Shown: positions 22,292-34,185 of the stretch, one piece after another
Numbering within the stretch: position 1 is the first letter of the stretch
How the letters are laid out: each line of letters opens with the position of its first letter
Assembly (NCBI GenBank): GCA_032716605.1
Contig: CM064572.1
Coordinates: 39,685,777 to 39,749,776 of the forward strand
DNA length: 64,000 nucleotides
Reading direction: 5' to 3'
Origin: Paralithodes platypus
Lineage: Eukaryota > Arthropoda > Malacostraca > Decapoda > Lithodidae
Notes under the pieces: model-generated
Databases searched by the model: none
What the model saw: the letters and a program-made list of their open reading frames with translations, nothing else
What the model was told of the DNA's origin: nothing
Program-made: the position numbers and the translations under genes

Positions 22292-22943
22292 CCCAAGTCC
22301 TCCCCAATATCAAACTGAGCAACCCTTTTTTCTCTCTGTGTGTAACGTTGCTGCCTCGGAGTCTCTTCCTGCCCTACATCCTCACTAGCTGTGACAGGTC
22401 CTGGGGCTTCTCCAGACTCCAACAATGGTGCCAATACTGAGTCGCCAAGAAGAGCTGCTGGTACTAAACTCTCCAGACTTTTACCAACATTAGCCGTCTT
22501 CTTCCAACCGTTCCTCCGTTGATCAGAAGACTGAGGAATAGGCTGTGACACTTTGGATGCAAGAGGTCTTGTAACAACGCACGCCATAGGTTGTACTTGA
22601 CACTTCTCTACCCACTCCTGTTCCTCCCTATTCACGTCGGCCGGCTTCTCGGCAATGACTAAGGGTGAAAGCTCAGAAGTAGGCACCGCAAAGTCGTTGC
22701 CGAGAAGGAGGTCGACGCCCCCAACAGGCAAGTTCTCCACAATTCCCACATCCAACTCTCGTGTCACACCATCTACCTCCAGTTCCATCCTGACCAACGG
22801 GTATGACCTGATAGCATTGATACCTTGCACCACAACTACCTATGCCGCATTTATTGGTCTACCAGTAAAGTTCTTCATTAAAGTCTGAGAGGCACCCGTG
22901 TCTCGCAACAGCTCAACTCCATGCTTCTTACCAGCCCACTTCA
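22273..22943 (-). pseudogene. Element C aspartic protease region, copy 1
   Basis: Homologous to the start of the 48060 frame (RDTGASQTLM active site). Here a TGG codon has become TAG near 22840, so the open part starts downstream of the DTG motif with VQGINAIRSYPL and includes DLLLGNDFAVP, the conserved flap-distal GND motif. It ends early at 22273 through loss of one C in a C run (about 22297). Confidence 0.7.
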
Positions 22944-22965
22944 CGCAGCCACGCCCTCGATGGTC

Positions 22966-23493
22966 TCAAAAGATATCGCGGACAGGGTTCGAGCCTTCCG
23001 GATTCTTCTCCACTGGCTGTGTCCCAGCCTCTGACGTTATACGCCGGGCAAACTCAGACGACTTCGGGGACACCCCAATGTTGCGAACCAAAGACACAAC
23101 TGCATTAGGTAGCTTGCTTGGACAGGCTCTTGCAAAATGCCCTTTCTCATGACAATGAAAACACTCTAACTTCCCCTTGGGCTTCCCATGAGGTGGGGAA
23201 GGGCACTGACCCTTCTTAAACGGGACGGTACTAGGTTTATGGTCAGTTTTGGTGTCGTTGCTCTTTTTCTTAGTGTAATTATGTGTATCAGTGTTTCGGG
23301 GAGGGGGAGGGTTACGCTCCTTATTGCCTGCATCACTTCTCTGTGCAAGACCGCACCCACGAATCAAAGATAACCGAAGGTCAGCCATCTCAGCTGCCTC
23401 CTGAAGAGTTTTCGGGTTTTTATCTTTAATATTCAACGTCAGATCGCCGCCCGTACACTTGAAAAATTGTTCTAGAAGCATCAGCTGTTTCAA
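22966..23493 (-). CDS. Element C gag, nucleocapsid part, copy 1
   Basis: The frame opens with LKQLMLLEQFFKC and TLQEAAEMADLR, the helical gag segment that ends retroviral-type capsids in many gypsy elements. A Lys/Pro/Asn-rich linker follows, then one zinc knuckle CFHCHEKGHFARAC (C-x2-C-x4-H-x4-C, RNA binding). It ends NPVRDIF. It is out of phase with the upstream gag frame, as in all copies. Confidence 0.75.
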   Translation of the reverse strand: MKQLMLLEQFFKCTGGDLTLNIKDKNPKTLQEAAEMADLRLSLIRGCGLAQRSDAGNKERNPPPPRNTDTHNYTKKKSNDTKTDHKPSTVPFKKGQCPSPPHGKPKGKLECFHCHEKGHFARACPSKLPNAVVSLVRNIGVSPKSSEFARRITSEAGTQPVEKNPEGSNPVRDIF

Positions 23494-23654
23494 CTCCTCA
23501 AACGTCGATGTCTTCTCAGAACGCAGCCAGTTTCTAATGCATCAGACAGATCCCGGGCATGCTCAAGAAAGGTGCACTCATGACCCTTCGTTACACCCCG
23601 GAACTTCAATCTGTACGTCTCTGGTTGTAACTAATATGCCCGCAGGACAGGCTC

Positions 23655-24542
23655 CTACAATGCCTCATAATCGATGCAAGACTCCAAGGGCAATGCATCA
23701 TATGCCTTGAGTCCTTTGCCAATCAACCTAGAGGAAACAAGGGCTGCCCACTTAACCTCGGGCCATTGGTGCTCCCGGCACTTCTTCTCAAAACGCATAC
23801 AAAATTCCTTGACACCCGACTCATCAAATACAGGGACTAACTTGAGCAGGTGCGATAAAGACTGATCAAGACCTCGATTCCCAGAACCGAGACGCTGCCC
23901 TGTTGACTCCACCCGAGACTTCTCAAGATCTATTTCTGCACAGTACTTCATAGCCTCAACCCGAAGCTCAGCCTCACGTGTGGCCTTTCTCTCCTCAGCC
24001 TGAATCTTAGCCATCTCAATCTCAGATTCATGCTTTCGTTGCTCAATCTTAGCCAACTCAAGCTGGAAAATCATATCTGCAGTTAAACCTTGAGGAGGAG
24101 GAGGAGATGCAATAATTGGAGACTCACCGAAGTGCAAACCACGATGCCAGTGACTATCGGCCTGCGGGAAACGTACCCGGCTCCGGAGCCCGAGGGGGCG
24201 CCATGGTAGGAGTCGAGTGGAATGGGGGCTGGGCCGAAAGTGCCCCAGTCCCACTCCACCCGAAGCCCCACGCACCCCGCCGAGCACACAGGCCACCAGG
24301 TCACCTCTCGACATGCTGCTAGTACCCACATGCCCCATGACCGTGGCCAAACGCTGGAGACCATACCGATCAATCCCCGACACCCGGTCAACAGTAATAG
24401 GTAACTCCAGAAACTTCTTTGCATCCTCCTCACTAGTTATAACTCTAATGCCTTCGGACAAACCCCGCTGCTGCACCTCAGAGCCTGCTTCCCGTACTGT
24501 ATCCTCACTGTACACTGATCCGTCGTCCGACATATTGTCCAC
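23655..24542 (-). pseudogene. Element C gag, N-terminal part, copy 1
   Basis: Starts MDNMSDDGSVYSED. It contains a coiled-coil, charge-alternating segment (IEQRKHESEIEMAKIQAEER) around residues 160-215, then a capsid-like domain (KEFCMRFEKKCREHQW). Compared with the intact frame at 54904-55815, two compensating indels around 24175-24265 change about 35 residues, and an AAG-to-TAG change ends it at 23655. Gag forms the particle that packages element RNA. Confidence 0.75.
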
Positions 24543-24753
24543 CGAAAATTCTCAACGTTTATATAAAAAAAGAGAAGTACCTAAACTCTTATGTAGCACT
24601 ATTCACTCAAAAATGCTTGAAAACTCTTAAGTGTTATACTACTTGCCAAAAAAAATTCCATGTGTCCACTATTCCTTTAAGCAAAAAACAAATGACCACA
24701 ACACTCCTGCAATATTTCTCTAAGTTCACAAAATCCTAAGCAAGGTCGCCATT

Positions 24754-26574
24754 TGATACGACCGGGACTCGTATAAAACAAGGGCTCTTAATCATTGGAC
24801 TAGAAAGGCACACAGCCACAACGGTAACACTAGATCCAACCCTCGAACATATAATGCCGGCGCACAAAAACACCTATACCCTCCAGAGTTAAATCTGCGA
24901 TAACGGGGTATCCTATAACTCGGTATAAATGCACTACTACTACAGGCTGATGATCTCTGATACAGCCTGATCACAACAACATACAATTACGTTAATAAGG
25001 TATACAATGAAAAGATAGAGATCTTAATTAAATCACTGCAATGATTTAATGCAAACAAGAAGAAGGCATAATTAAAGTTACTCTAAACAATAATAAACTG
25101 TCACTCCTATATTAAAGAAAGTGAATGAAAGTCCGAAAGCATTGAGCAGGAATCTTCTGAAGAAAGTCTGATGCAGTTTAAAATGATCGAATCGGATTTT
25201 GAACTGTTATATAAAGCAGGAACAAGATATGACAAGTGTAGGGACAGAGAGTGTTAACTGACACGGGAATAACGATAAATGCACAATAGTATTATCTCCA
25301 ACAACAAAAGAAGTACTTCGTCAGGCAACCCAAAAAGCCTGCTCGGGTTGTGCAAATCAACAGCAACCAAGGCTTACAATCAACGTAAATAAAAATGCTG
25401 CATACATAACATAAGAGCTTATGATCCTAATCGGGTGTCTGCTAGGCTAATAAAGTCTAGCTGGGATGTCCTAGGCTAGGAAACAATGGCTGAGCAAGCG
25501 GCTCGTAGCCTAGCGAGGTCCTTAAGACTGTGCGGCCAAATTACGTTAAATGACGGGGTGCTATCTTGAGAGATCCAGATCGCTAGTATCTGGTTCTCTC
25601 CTGGCGACCCTCTCAAGGTCAAAGCAAACCGAGTTAGCACAGTGTTGGGTGGCAGAGGCAAAAGCCCTCACTCGCAACACAGTGCTAAACTCACAAGGTA
25701 CACAGTCAGAAAGACCACTTAGGCTTCCCACGTCTCCGTTGCGATTGTACAGGTTCAACAAAACCTGTTACACATCAGAAATCACAACACAAGTAGCCTT
25801 ACCCCAGTCTAGCATTAAATAGCCCAGCAGACAGCCAAGGAATAGGTAGGGAGACACCGTGAGTGTGTCGAACCTCTACAGACAAAATCGTAACCCCTCC
25901 AAAATGCCTAACTAAACATGTAATATCTGAGAGCTTCAGCATATAATACGATGGCCGATATATGAAATCGTGCAGAACCAAAGGGGAGATATGATATTAA
26001 ATAGATTAGAAGAATGAGAGGTAAGAAGTTGAGAGAGAGAGAAAGTGTTCTATAGGTAGAAGTCGGGGGACAGGTGGCAAGGGATATGTTAAGGGTGTGC
26101 TGGTCAGGCAAGGTCTGAGGAAGGTAACTCCTCGGGACCCCCAGGATCACACACAAAGGCATGGTGGTCAGCCAATCACAGGCCGTTATGTCACCAGGCA
26201 GCAGGGCTGCAGTAGGCGCCAGGAACCACCAGCCAATCAAGAGGCGTGGGAAGGCACGCGCGCGAGCCTGCAAACGATGGGGAGGATGCACATGTATACG
26301 CACGCACACACTACCAGCCCACTGCCTATATTATTCTCTCTCCTTAACTATATACAATGCATCTTATGTTCTACTCATGATATAAAATGCTTCCCGTTGT
26401 CACAGACGAAAATAAAGACCACCACGGGACTGTCTGCAACAACACGAACACTATGAAAGAAAGAACAACATAGTAGATAGACTGTAGCCAAATACATTGC
26501 CCTGGCGAGTGTTAGCGAGTGGCCAAGCGAGCGGCTGAGCCCACGTGGCGTTCTGCTAAGCTGCAGGCGTCACA
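24754..26574 (-). repeat. LTR of element C, number 2
   Basis: 1,821 bp, TGATACGACC...GGCGTCACA. It is shared between the first internal region and the truncated second one, so it serves as 5' LTR to one unit and 3' LTR to the next. The second base pair of its left end is A (TGAT), unlike TGTT in the outermost LTRs. Confidence 0.9.
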
Positions 26575-28011
26575 CCGCCCCCAAGATATTAGACGCTCAA
26601 ACATGAGCTCCATATCTGACAAGCAGAACGCCGATAAGACTCGCCACTCCTAATCACTTCGCAACAAAGAAGGCAAAGCTCAGTTCTCATCAAAAAAAAA
26701 AAATACAACCCCTCCCAACACAATAGCTTAATTAATTCATACTGCTATGCTCCTAGAGGGAGCTTCTACTAGCCCAGCCTTCTGAGAGAAGCACAGGTTC
26801 GACTCAGAACTTTAGCTATAACATACTTTAAAAAAAATTAACTATTAAAGAAAGAGTTTTTTATAGAATTTTCATTTTTAATGTTTATGGCGGCTGCACT
26901 TACAGGGGCAAGCCAATTTTACTCCACACTGAACACACACTGACTGAACGGCGAGGGTTCTCCTGCAAACATGACAAACAATCAGCCAAAACATTATCAG
27001 TGCCCTTAGCATGCCACACATCCAACTTGTGTTCCGGCAGCACAACACCTGACAGTGATAAACTGCCCAGTTCATCACAAGACTGGCATTTCTCTTCGCT
27101 CTTTCCGGCAACGGGGCCTGCCAAAAGCCTTTCACTAGTTCTACCTTCGTGATAGGCGATGCAGCCCCGAAGCGGCCTATGGTGTCGTCAACTCTCGATA
27201 AGGTATAGGCGTCTGTCAGGGATAATGCACACACTCTCTTGCAATCAACACACACACTGATCTTGCCACTTAACACAGGTTGTAAAGTTACAGGCAACGA
27301 CCACTCATGACATTCCTTATCCCTCAGACCCTTCGTCAATACGTAATCCAGCTCTGCTTGCACCACAGGCTGTCGAGCAGGATTTATACGGTAGGGAATT
27401 AAACTGAGCCTTGCACTGTCTCCAGCCTCCATGTCGGATTCTACCCCGTACATCAGGCCTGGAGAAGCAACAAACATGCTGATGCACTGCCACAGCCTAG
27501 TAAACAACTTATCTCGCAGAACAACATGCCTAGTGCACTCACACAACCCAGCCGAGACCGCAGCTTCTAACCTGTAGTCTCCCTCCTTCTCCACCTTCGT
27601 CCAGGTCATGAGAGGGACAATCAGTACCACTTGTGCAGTCACTCCCATAGTTCATTATTGCTAAGGCTTCCCCGCCGATACCGTACATGCGCACCCCCGC
27701 ATTCCTTGCAACTACATCTGCCTGCGCAGCATCACCGCTTTTAGCGACATGGCCAGATACAGTCGGTCTATGGTAGGGCTGTTGCATTCGACTAGAGCAG
27801 CATTGGGAGGCTATGCAACGACCGGGCACATCCACTCCACAGCCAACCTCACCAAACTGCTCAATGTCTTCCTTCTGACCACCACCCTTGGCAGCCATGG
27901 GTCGACCCTGACCTGACAATCATGTCCAAGCCTCGTCGCCCACCTTGAACCACCGAAACAACGAGCCTAACGGTCTCCCAACATTCACGTGACCTGCCCG
28001 CGGAACATCTT
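26575..28011 (-). pseudogene. Element C internal region, truncated (copy 2)
   Basis: This carries the 3' third of the element: mosaic pol frames 27919-27539 and 27648-26878 with RT-like RINPARQPVVQAELDYVLTK and VELVKGFWQAPL, and the RNase H end (27124-26900). It stops at GGAACATCTTGC, where the sequence switches to the LTR end of element B. Polypurine tract CTTGGGGGCGG lies beside the LTR. Confidence 0.8.
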
Positions 28012-28086
28012 GCTGATACCTTAATATATATCTCTGTGCTATCTAGATTCATCAAGTTAACCACTTGAGGATCAAGATACGTAACA
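28012..28086 (+). repeat. Residual 3' end of the 5' LTR of element B
   Basis: The last 75 bp of LTR B (GATACCTTAATATATATC...GATACGTAACA) are identical to the end of the LTR at 33907. The rest of the 5' LTR is missing at the junction with element C. The junction shares only the bases GC, which fits end joining rather than homologous exchange. Confidence 0.85.
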
Positions 28087-28092
28087 GAAGAG

Positions 28093-28110
28093 TGGCGACC
28101 TTGCCAGGAT
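28093..28110 (+). promoter_or_regulatory. Primer-binding site of element B
   Basis: TGGCGACCTTGCCAGGAT lies 6 bp after the LTR end. It starts with TGG, as expected for pairing with a tRNA 3' CCA end, and its first 12 bases are identical to the site of element C (24740-24751). The tRNA is not identified. Confidence 0.65.
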
Positions 28111-28173
28111 TCATTTCATACAGTTTCACTCGGTTTCATTAACGTTTCACTACTTAAAAATCAATTATTAATC

Positions 28174-29590
28174 ATGCCTCAACTAATTAATGACGAAGAT
28201 GCTTGAGTTTTCATAGAATCAGAACCCACAGCCCCTGATATTGACTGTCTGTCAAAATCCGAACTGAAAGTGCTTGCCTCACATCTCCAATTAACTGTCT
28301 CAAACATGTCCAAAGTAGAGGTGGCTCAGACCATAAAAACCCACCTGTTCCCTGTAGAAGGCGGGGAGGGAGACGGAGCAGTTGGTGGGATCCCTAGTAA
28401 ACCTAGCCAACTTTATGAACAATTGCCACCTGGTTTTACCGTTGATCAATTATTCGAACTAGAACAAACCAGAGCAAAGACCGAACAAGCCAGACTAAAT
28501 ATAGAACTAGCCAGAATAAATGCCGAACAAGCCAGAGCAACGACCGAACAATATGAATATCAATATCGTACGGCTCAACTAAATGTCAATACAAATGCTC
28601 CCGTAATTGCTCCCCCTCTGGGATTGACTATGACTAGTGTCATTCCACCTTTCACTGAGGATAATGTGCAGGATTTCTTTGTTTTGTTTGAGGAAGTTGC
28701 TGGAGGTATGAAGTGGACAAGAGATCAATGGCCTTTTATGTTACAAACTGTTTTGACAGGGCAGGCTCGAGCCACGTATTTGTCAGAAGTAGCAGAAGTT
28801 AGGCAGGATTATGACAATCTCAAAGAAGCTATCTTAAAAACCTATCAATTGCAGCCTGAGGCTTACAGGCAATCTTTCCGAAAAAAACCAGAAGAAAGTA
28901 GAAGAAACCCATAAGGTATTTGCCAGGACCATGACTAAAACTTTCAATCATTGGGTCAAGAGTAAGAAAGTCACAAGCTACAACGATCTGAAGGAGTTGG
29001 TCCTGTTAGAAAATTTCCTATGGAAAATTGATTCTTCTGTATCCTATCATTTAAAGGGGAAAAAGGTAGATTGTCTTGCCGACGCCGCTGACATGGCTGA
29101 CACATACGTGCTCAACAACAAATTTCGTGGAAAGAAGCCCTACGATAATTCTAGTTCTAATTTTAAGTATCCCAATCACAAATCTGACCGACCCAGTCAC
29201 AAGCCTATAACGTCTTCCCCAGCTAGCCAAAATAGAAATGTTCCCCCAACTAAAAATGCGACTCAGGGCAATGGTAACAGAGGTGGGCCCCAAAGTAATA
29301 GTAATGCTCAAAGAGGGAACGTTCCCGTATCCCCTAAAGTATGTACTTTTTGTGGCATGAGAGGCCACCTAGCTTATCAGTGCTGGGCCAAGGAAAAAAA
29401 ACGAGAGATCGGGGCAGACAGTTGCCGCCGTATCTCAAATTCCATGTGTGCCTTTAATGCAGGACTCCCGACAGAAGGAGTACCTAGCACCAAATGTTCC
29501 TTTAATGCAGGACTCCCGACAGAAGGAGTACCTAGCACCAAAAGTTCCTTTAATGCAGGACTCTCGACAGAAGGAGTACCTAGCAGCTAA
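28174..29590 (+). pseudogene. Element B gag
   Basis: The likely start is ATG 28174, with a TGA nonsense codon at 28204-28206. Residues then run through LSKSELKVLASHLQ, a charged helical repeat (ARINAEQARATTEQ), and a capsid domain (VQDFFVLFEEV, LLENFLWKI, ADAADMADTYVL), to a zinc knuckle CTFCGMRGHLAYQC (C-x2-C-x4-H-x4-C). A one-base slip in the A7 run near 28884 shifts the frame between the 28270-28914 and 28931-29590 segments. The C-terminus has three tandem 16-residue repeats (FNAGLPTEGVPSTK type). Layout parallels gag of element C on the other strand. Confidence 0.8.
29446..29587 (+). repeat. Three tandem 48-bp units at the gag C-terminus
   Basis: TTTAATGCAGGACTC starts units at about 29451, 29499 and 29547. 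Each encodes FNAGL(P/S)TEGVPS followed by TK or a stop region. The expansion is in frame. Confidence 0.85.
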
Positions 29591-29623
29591 CGTAATCATC
29601 TAGACAGGGGTGTAGTAGCATGT

Positions 29624-30457
29624 GTGGTGCAACCCACTAGGGTTAAGCCAATAATAATTTCACCATCAGTGCAGGACAGTTACCGTCCCTTTATTTCATC
29701 TGGCAACGTGAGATTAAATGGTTGCATGCATGAGGTAAAAATTCTGAGAGACACAGGTTCTACTAGCACCCTCATGGTGAATCCTTACACTGAGTGCCCA
29801 CCTGGCGAACCAGTTGTAATGAGAGGTGCTGGAGGCCAGTTTTATGCATACTTGGTAAAAGGCGAAATTGAATGTGAGCTACTACAGGGTGAGGCCACCA
29901 TAGCTTTGTGTAGGTCCCAAGATATCCCTGTGCCTGGGGTAACTCTCCTTTTGGGGAATGATGTAGCAGGTGAGAAGGTCCGACCAGACCCCATTTTGTC
30001 ACTTTCCCCTGTTAACGAGCCACTAACCGGTGAGCTCGACAAGGAGTTACCAACTGTTTTCCCTGTGTGTGCTGACAAACGTTCAATGTCTCAAGTAGCA
30101 GTTCCCTCAGACAGAAATGTACCGAATGTAAGAGTTGATGAAAGGGATGATGAGAGTGTGAATGATGCTCCAACTGTGCCTGATGATGTGACTGAGGTGG
30201 ATTTATCTGACACCTTTATGGCTCATCTTGACCCTAACGATGACCATGAAACCCCTCCAAATTGTCCTAGCGGCCTGGTAGAGCTACAGAGAGATGATAG
30301 TGAATGCAAGGAGTTAGCTGCCAGGTCCGTGAGTGAAGAGAGGAATGTGAGAAGGAGGGTGGTGAATGTTTCTACCTCAAAGGAGGAGTATTGTGGCAAA
30401 GATGGAGACCGCCACACAGACCAATCGATGACGGGGCTTGGGACGTCCATCAAGTAG
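29624..30457 (+). pseudogene. Element B aspartic protease and linker
   Basis: Contains the retropepsin active site LRDTGSTSTLM near residue 43 and the matching VTLLLGNDVAG about 65 residues later. An acidic linker follows (VDERDDESVNDAP). The frame is the same as that of the downstream gag half, with the gag stop at 29588-29590 between. From about 30345 the coding phase shifts: the true continuation is GECFYLKGGVLWQRW in the frame starting 30361, so the last residues of this frame are out of phase. Confidence 0.8.
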
Positions 30458-31540
30458 TAGTCCCCAAACCTTGTCGTAGAGATATAATGGAAATGGCACA
30501 TTGTATACCATTGGCAGGACACCTAGGTGTGAGAAAAACTCTAGACAGAATCAGAGCCCACTTTTACTGGCCAGGAATGCGTGCAGATGTAGTGGAGTGT
30601 TGTAGAGTGTGTCACACTTGCCAGATGACAGGAAAACCCAATCAGAAGGTGCCTGTACATCCTCTGGTGCCCTTGCCCGTTTTCGAGAATCCTTTTACTC
30701 GGGTGGTAGTGGACATTGTAGGCCCATTGCCTAAGACTTCCCAAGGTAACATTTATTTATTAACTATCATGGACATGGCAACTCGCTACCCAGAGGCTAT
30801 ACCCTTAAGGACTACCTCTGCTCCAACTGTTATCAAGGAACTGCTCAAATTCTTCACCAGAATGGGTTTCCCCCATGAGGTGCAAAGTGATCAAGGAACT
30901 AATTTTACCTCTAACATTTTCCAGCAGTCCCTGAAGGAGTTGGGTATCGAGCATGTAAAGTCTAGCACCTACCACCCAGAGAATCAAGGGGTTCTCGAGC
31001 GATATCATCAGACATTAAAGGGAATGTTACGTAAGTATTGTACAAAGACCGGAGTTGAGTGGGATAAGGGGGTACCTTTTCTTTTATTTGCTACTCGTGA
31101 GGTTCCAACTGAATCCCTGGGTTTTTCCCCTAATGAGCTAGTTTTCGGTCACCAGGTAAGAGGTCCTTTGCAACTATTGCAGGATAGCCTAGTTGGCCAG
31201 GAGGGGAACCAAAACCTCCTCAAGTATGTTTCAGATTTCAAAACCCGGCTGAGATCCTCATGTGAGTTTGCCGCTCAAAACTTGACAGTGGCTAAAAGCT
31301 CCATGAAGAAATGGTATGACAGAAAAGCCTGTGAGAGGGAGTTTAAGCCCGGTGATAAGGTTTTGGTCCTGCTCCCCCTTTTTGGCCAACCTTTATCTGC
31401 CAAGTTCAGGGGCCCATATAAGATCATTCGGAGGGTGAGCATTACCGATTATCTAGTAACTACCCCAGACAGGAGAAAGCCCACGCAAGTATTCCATATA
31501 AATATGTTGAAGCCCTACCATAGGTCCCCTGATTCCTCTC
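30361..31540 (+). pseudogene. Element B integrase (upstream of reverse transcriptase)
   Basis: The H2C2 zinc module is HCIPLAGHLGVRKT followed by CCRVCHTC. The catalytic triad is visible: Asp in VVVDIVGPLP, Asp in VQSDQGTNFTS and Glu in GVLERYHQTL. The C-terminal domain shows KFRGPYKIIRRV and VFHINMLKPYH. It is uninterrupted here and fused in one 577-codon frame (30391-32124) to reverse transcriptase sequence. Integrase before RT is the order of the Gmr1-like group of Ty3/gypsy elements and of copia, not of ordinary gypsy. The sequence itself is gypsy-like. Confidence 0.85.
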
Positions 31541-31699
31541 CTCCAGATTCTCCCACTGTGGCAGTGAATGTCAGGACCTGTGAACAGCCTGGTGCGGACA
31601 AAGTCTTCAGTTCTCTTACTGACCCGCAACAGACTGTTCCAGAGCCTGAAGGTATCCATGCAGACTTTGACTTGTCATGTAGCCTATCCAACTTTCAGT

Positions 31700-32315
31700 A
31701 TAATTCAGTGGCTTTGAGGGAATTACCATCTAAACTATGTCATCTTCCCTCTGATCAAGCGAACCAACTAATCTCTGTTTTATCTCAGTCTCCCAGTGTG
31801 TTCCGTGATACTCCAGGGCTCACTTCTTTGGCCGTGCACGACATCGACGTAGGGGATGCAACTCCCATTAAACTATCCCCCTACCGTGTCTCGCCACAAC
31901 GCAGGAGTATACTGCAGGTCGAGCTTGACTTAATTTTTTCAAACCAGCTGATCACAAGGGCCTTAAGCCAGTGGAGTAGTCCGGTCATACTTGTGCCAAA
32001 GCGAGACGGGAGCCATAGGTTTTGTAGGGTCTATAGGCAAGTCAATGCTGTCACAAAGAACGATACCTACCCACTGCCACGGATCAAAGATTGCATTTCC
32101 CAGGTTGGCCTCATGCAGCAGTAAGTATAATTTAATGAGAGGATTTTGGCAATTAGCTCTCCCTTGTAGCGAGGTAAATATCATGCTTTTGTAGTGCGCT
32201 TTCAAGCCTTCAGCTGTGAGATGCCTTGCAGTTCGAATAACGCTCCAGCTACGTTCCGGCTATGTTCTGATGTGGTACCTGGAGACGTTGCCTACTTTGG
32301 GTGATATCCTTATTA
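31700..32315 (+). pseudogene. Element B reverse transcriptase, N-terminal half, decayed
   Basis: The same frame continues with LAVHDIDVGDATPIK, LSPYRVSPQRR and WSSPVILVPKRDGSHRF, the first RT motifs, to a stop at 32124. Out-of-frame pieces continue to about 32310 (KYNLMRGFWQLALP, NAPATFR, and AYFGDI where YxDD would normally stand). The catalytic YxDD Asp pair is not intact, and nothing like the RT thumb or RNase H follows before the polypurine tract, so the 3' part of pol is deleted. Confidence 0.8.
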
Positions 32316-32409
32316 TATCCTCATTATAATCTTGCTGTTGCCAATCTGGTGGTGAATCTATTTATGTATTATGTTTAATATTATGTCCTATACTCCTTAC
32401 ACTCTTTTC

Positions 32410-32422
32410 TAGGGGGGAGGTC
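32410..32422 (+). promoter_or_regulatory. Polypurine tract of element B
   Basis: TAGGGGGGAGGTC directly precedes the TG of the 3' LTR (TGACATACGG). Purine-rich tracts here prime plus-strand DNA synthesis in LTR retroelements. Confidence 0.75.
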
Positions 32423-33907
32423 TGACATACGGAGCCCTGTATGTTAATTTAAGAGTTAGAATTAGAGTTGAAGGAGTCGCACTACCCAAACGGTGAAGCA
32501 GACTAGCGAGCGAACGAGCAAACCAGCTCGCCCCATACCAGCAAACTAGCCTTCACACCTCGATGACCGATGCTATGACGTATGATCGACGCCAGGAGCT
32601 GTGAGTGGACCACGCACCTGTTATGCGACTCGAGGAGCTATGATTGGAGCAGGCACCACCCGCCGCCTCCTGATTCGTTCCTACACCATCATTGTTTGGT
32701 ATATAAGACCCGAGTTGTGGGCATTCAAATCAGTCTCATTTGGAGTTGGGGAAGGTGAACTTGCAGCTGGAGGAAGATGGGGTGAAGTATTATAATGGGA
32801 TTGTGACTGTCAGTCAGATTATATAAATGTGTGTTAAGTGTGTTCGGTGTAAACACTTATGTTATGTTGGTTAGTGAGATATGTGATTGGGAATTAACGT
32901 GAACACTACTATTATGTGTTTAACTATTTGATTGGGAATTAACGTGAACACTACTATTATGTGTTTAACTATTTAATTGGGAATTAACGTTAACGCTATT
33001 ATTATGTACTTAACTATTTTAGTTGACTAACTTGTGGACTAAAGCAACTCTTTAAGTAATTGGGTTATGATGAAAGTAATACTATTGTTTTATATTAATA
33101 CTTACGAGTTCTTTCATTTTCTTTTAATTAAGCTTACATTGCTTAATGGTGCTTAGTACGGTGATGCTATTGTCTCATATTAGTAATATCGCCTTAGACA
33201 AACATGGCTGTGTTAATATTACTTATAGTGATTTTCTAAGCTGAAGAAAATTCTTTTGCTTCAAAATATTATATTTTGCTTTTCATATTATTTGAGTGAG
33301 ACCTGAATCGAATCTATGAAACGATCCTGTAACTTTATTTACTCATAATCAAACCTCAATGTTACGTGGTTAAGAAATAAATTTAACTAATTATTAAATA
33401 TATATCTAACTTTTTATGTGACTTTGATATTACTCCTGATGATAATAATAATATAATACTATTAACGTAAGACAAGAACCAAGAATAATTACATTAAATA
33501 TAAATAAAAGGACATAGAAGAAAACTATCTATTCATTTCAAAAAGGGTAAGAGACAGAAATATTCTTACTTTAATATTTATCTTTCAAGACTTTTTATAA
33601 AATTAATAGTCCTTCTTTAGCTATAACTTATTCGGTTCATAACCATAGCCTACTAAGCTTCGGTTAAATAATAATTCTTTATAAATACTACATGACTTTA
33701 ATTATTTTCTGTATTTTGCATAATTAAAGAGTATCAGTCAATAAAGGATGCTAAGTCCTAAGATCCAAAAGGAAAGGAAGCAACAACAGGAAATTATTTT
33801 ATTAGATTTTACTTTTGTTTTGTCTTCAGCTGGCTGATACCTTAATATATATCTCTGTGCTATCTAGATTCATCAAGTTAACCACTTGAGGATCAAGATA
33901 CGTAACA
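32423..33907 (+). repeat. 3' LTR of element B (1,485 bp)
   Basis: Starts TGACATACGGAGCCC and ends GATACGTAACA (TG...CA). 32801-33907 matches 11475-12581 nearly perfectly, and the end matches 28012-28086. Three tandem 45-bp units (TGATTGGGAATTAACGTGAA type) lie at about 32883-33018. The small frame at 32601-32795 is not recognised. Confidence 0.85.
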
Positions 33908-34021
33908 ATATATATATATATATATATTAAACAGTATACATATATATCCTAAGTACAATATTATCCAATTTTTTTTTCCTAAGTACCTGATCACGCCTTT
34001 ATGTCACCAAATACATGCTAC

Positions 34022-34066
<45 letters not shown>

Positions 34067-34155
34067 GAGAGAGGAGTGTTCCTTGGGAACCGTATCTTCA
34101 GCAGGAATAGAAGAACAAAGTACGCTACGAGCAGTTCCATTCTTTATTATCAAAC

Positions 34156-34185
34156 GTTTCGACATCACACTGGTGTCATCTTCAG
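34156..34185 (-). ncRNA. Hammerhead-like core in the Penelope-like element, left arm
   Basis: Reverse complement reads CTGAAGA, a GACA...TGTC stem, then GAAAC. It is the mirror copy of 37270-37299. Cleavage-site strand and stem I are not clear. Confidence 0.45.

Larger units (their letters stand above)
20446..24753 (-). mobile_element. Internal region of element C, number 1
   Basis: The 4,308-bp internal part reads, in element sense from 24753 down: primer-binding site TGGCGACCTTGC (about 24740-24751), gag, zinc knuckle, protease, integrase C-terminal remnant, N-terminal reverse transcriptase, RNase H end and polypurine tract. Most of the integrase, the RT active site and most of RNase H are missing in every copy, so C is a deletion derivative. 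Confidence 0.85.
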
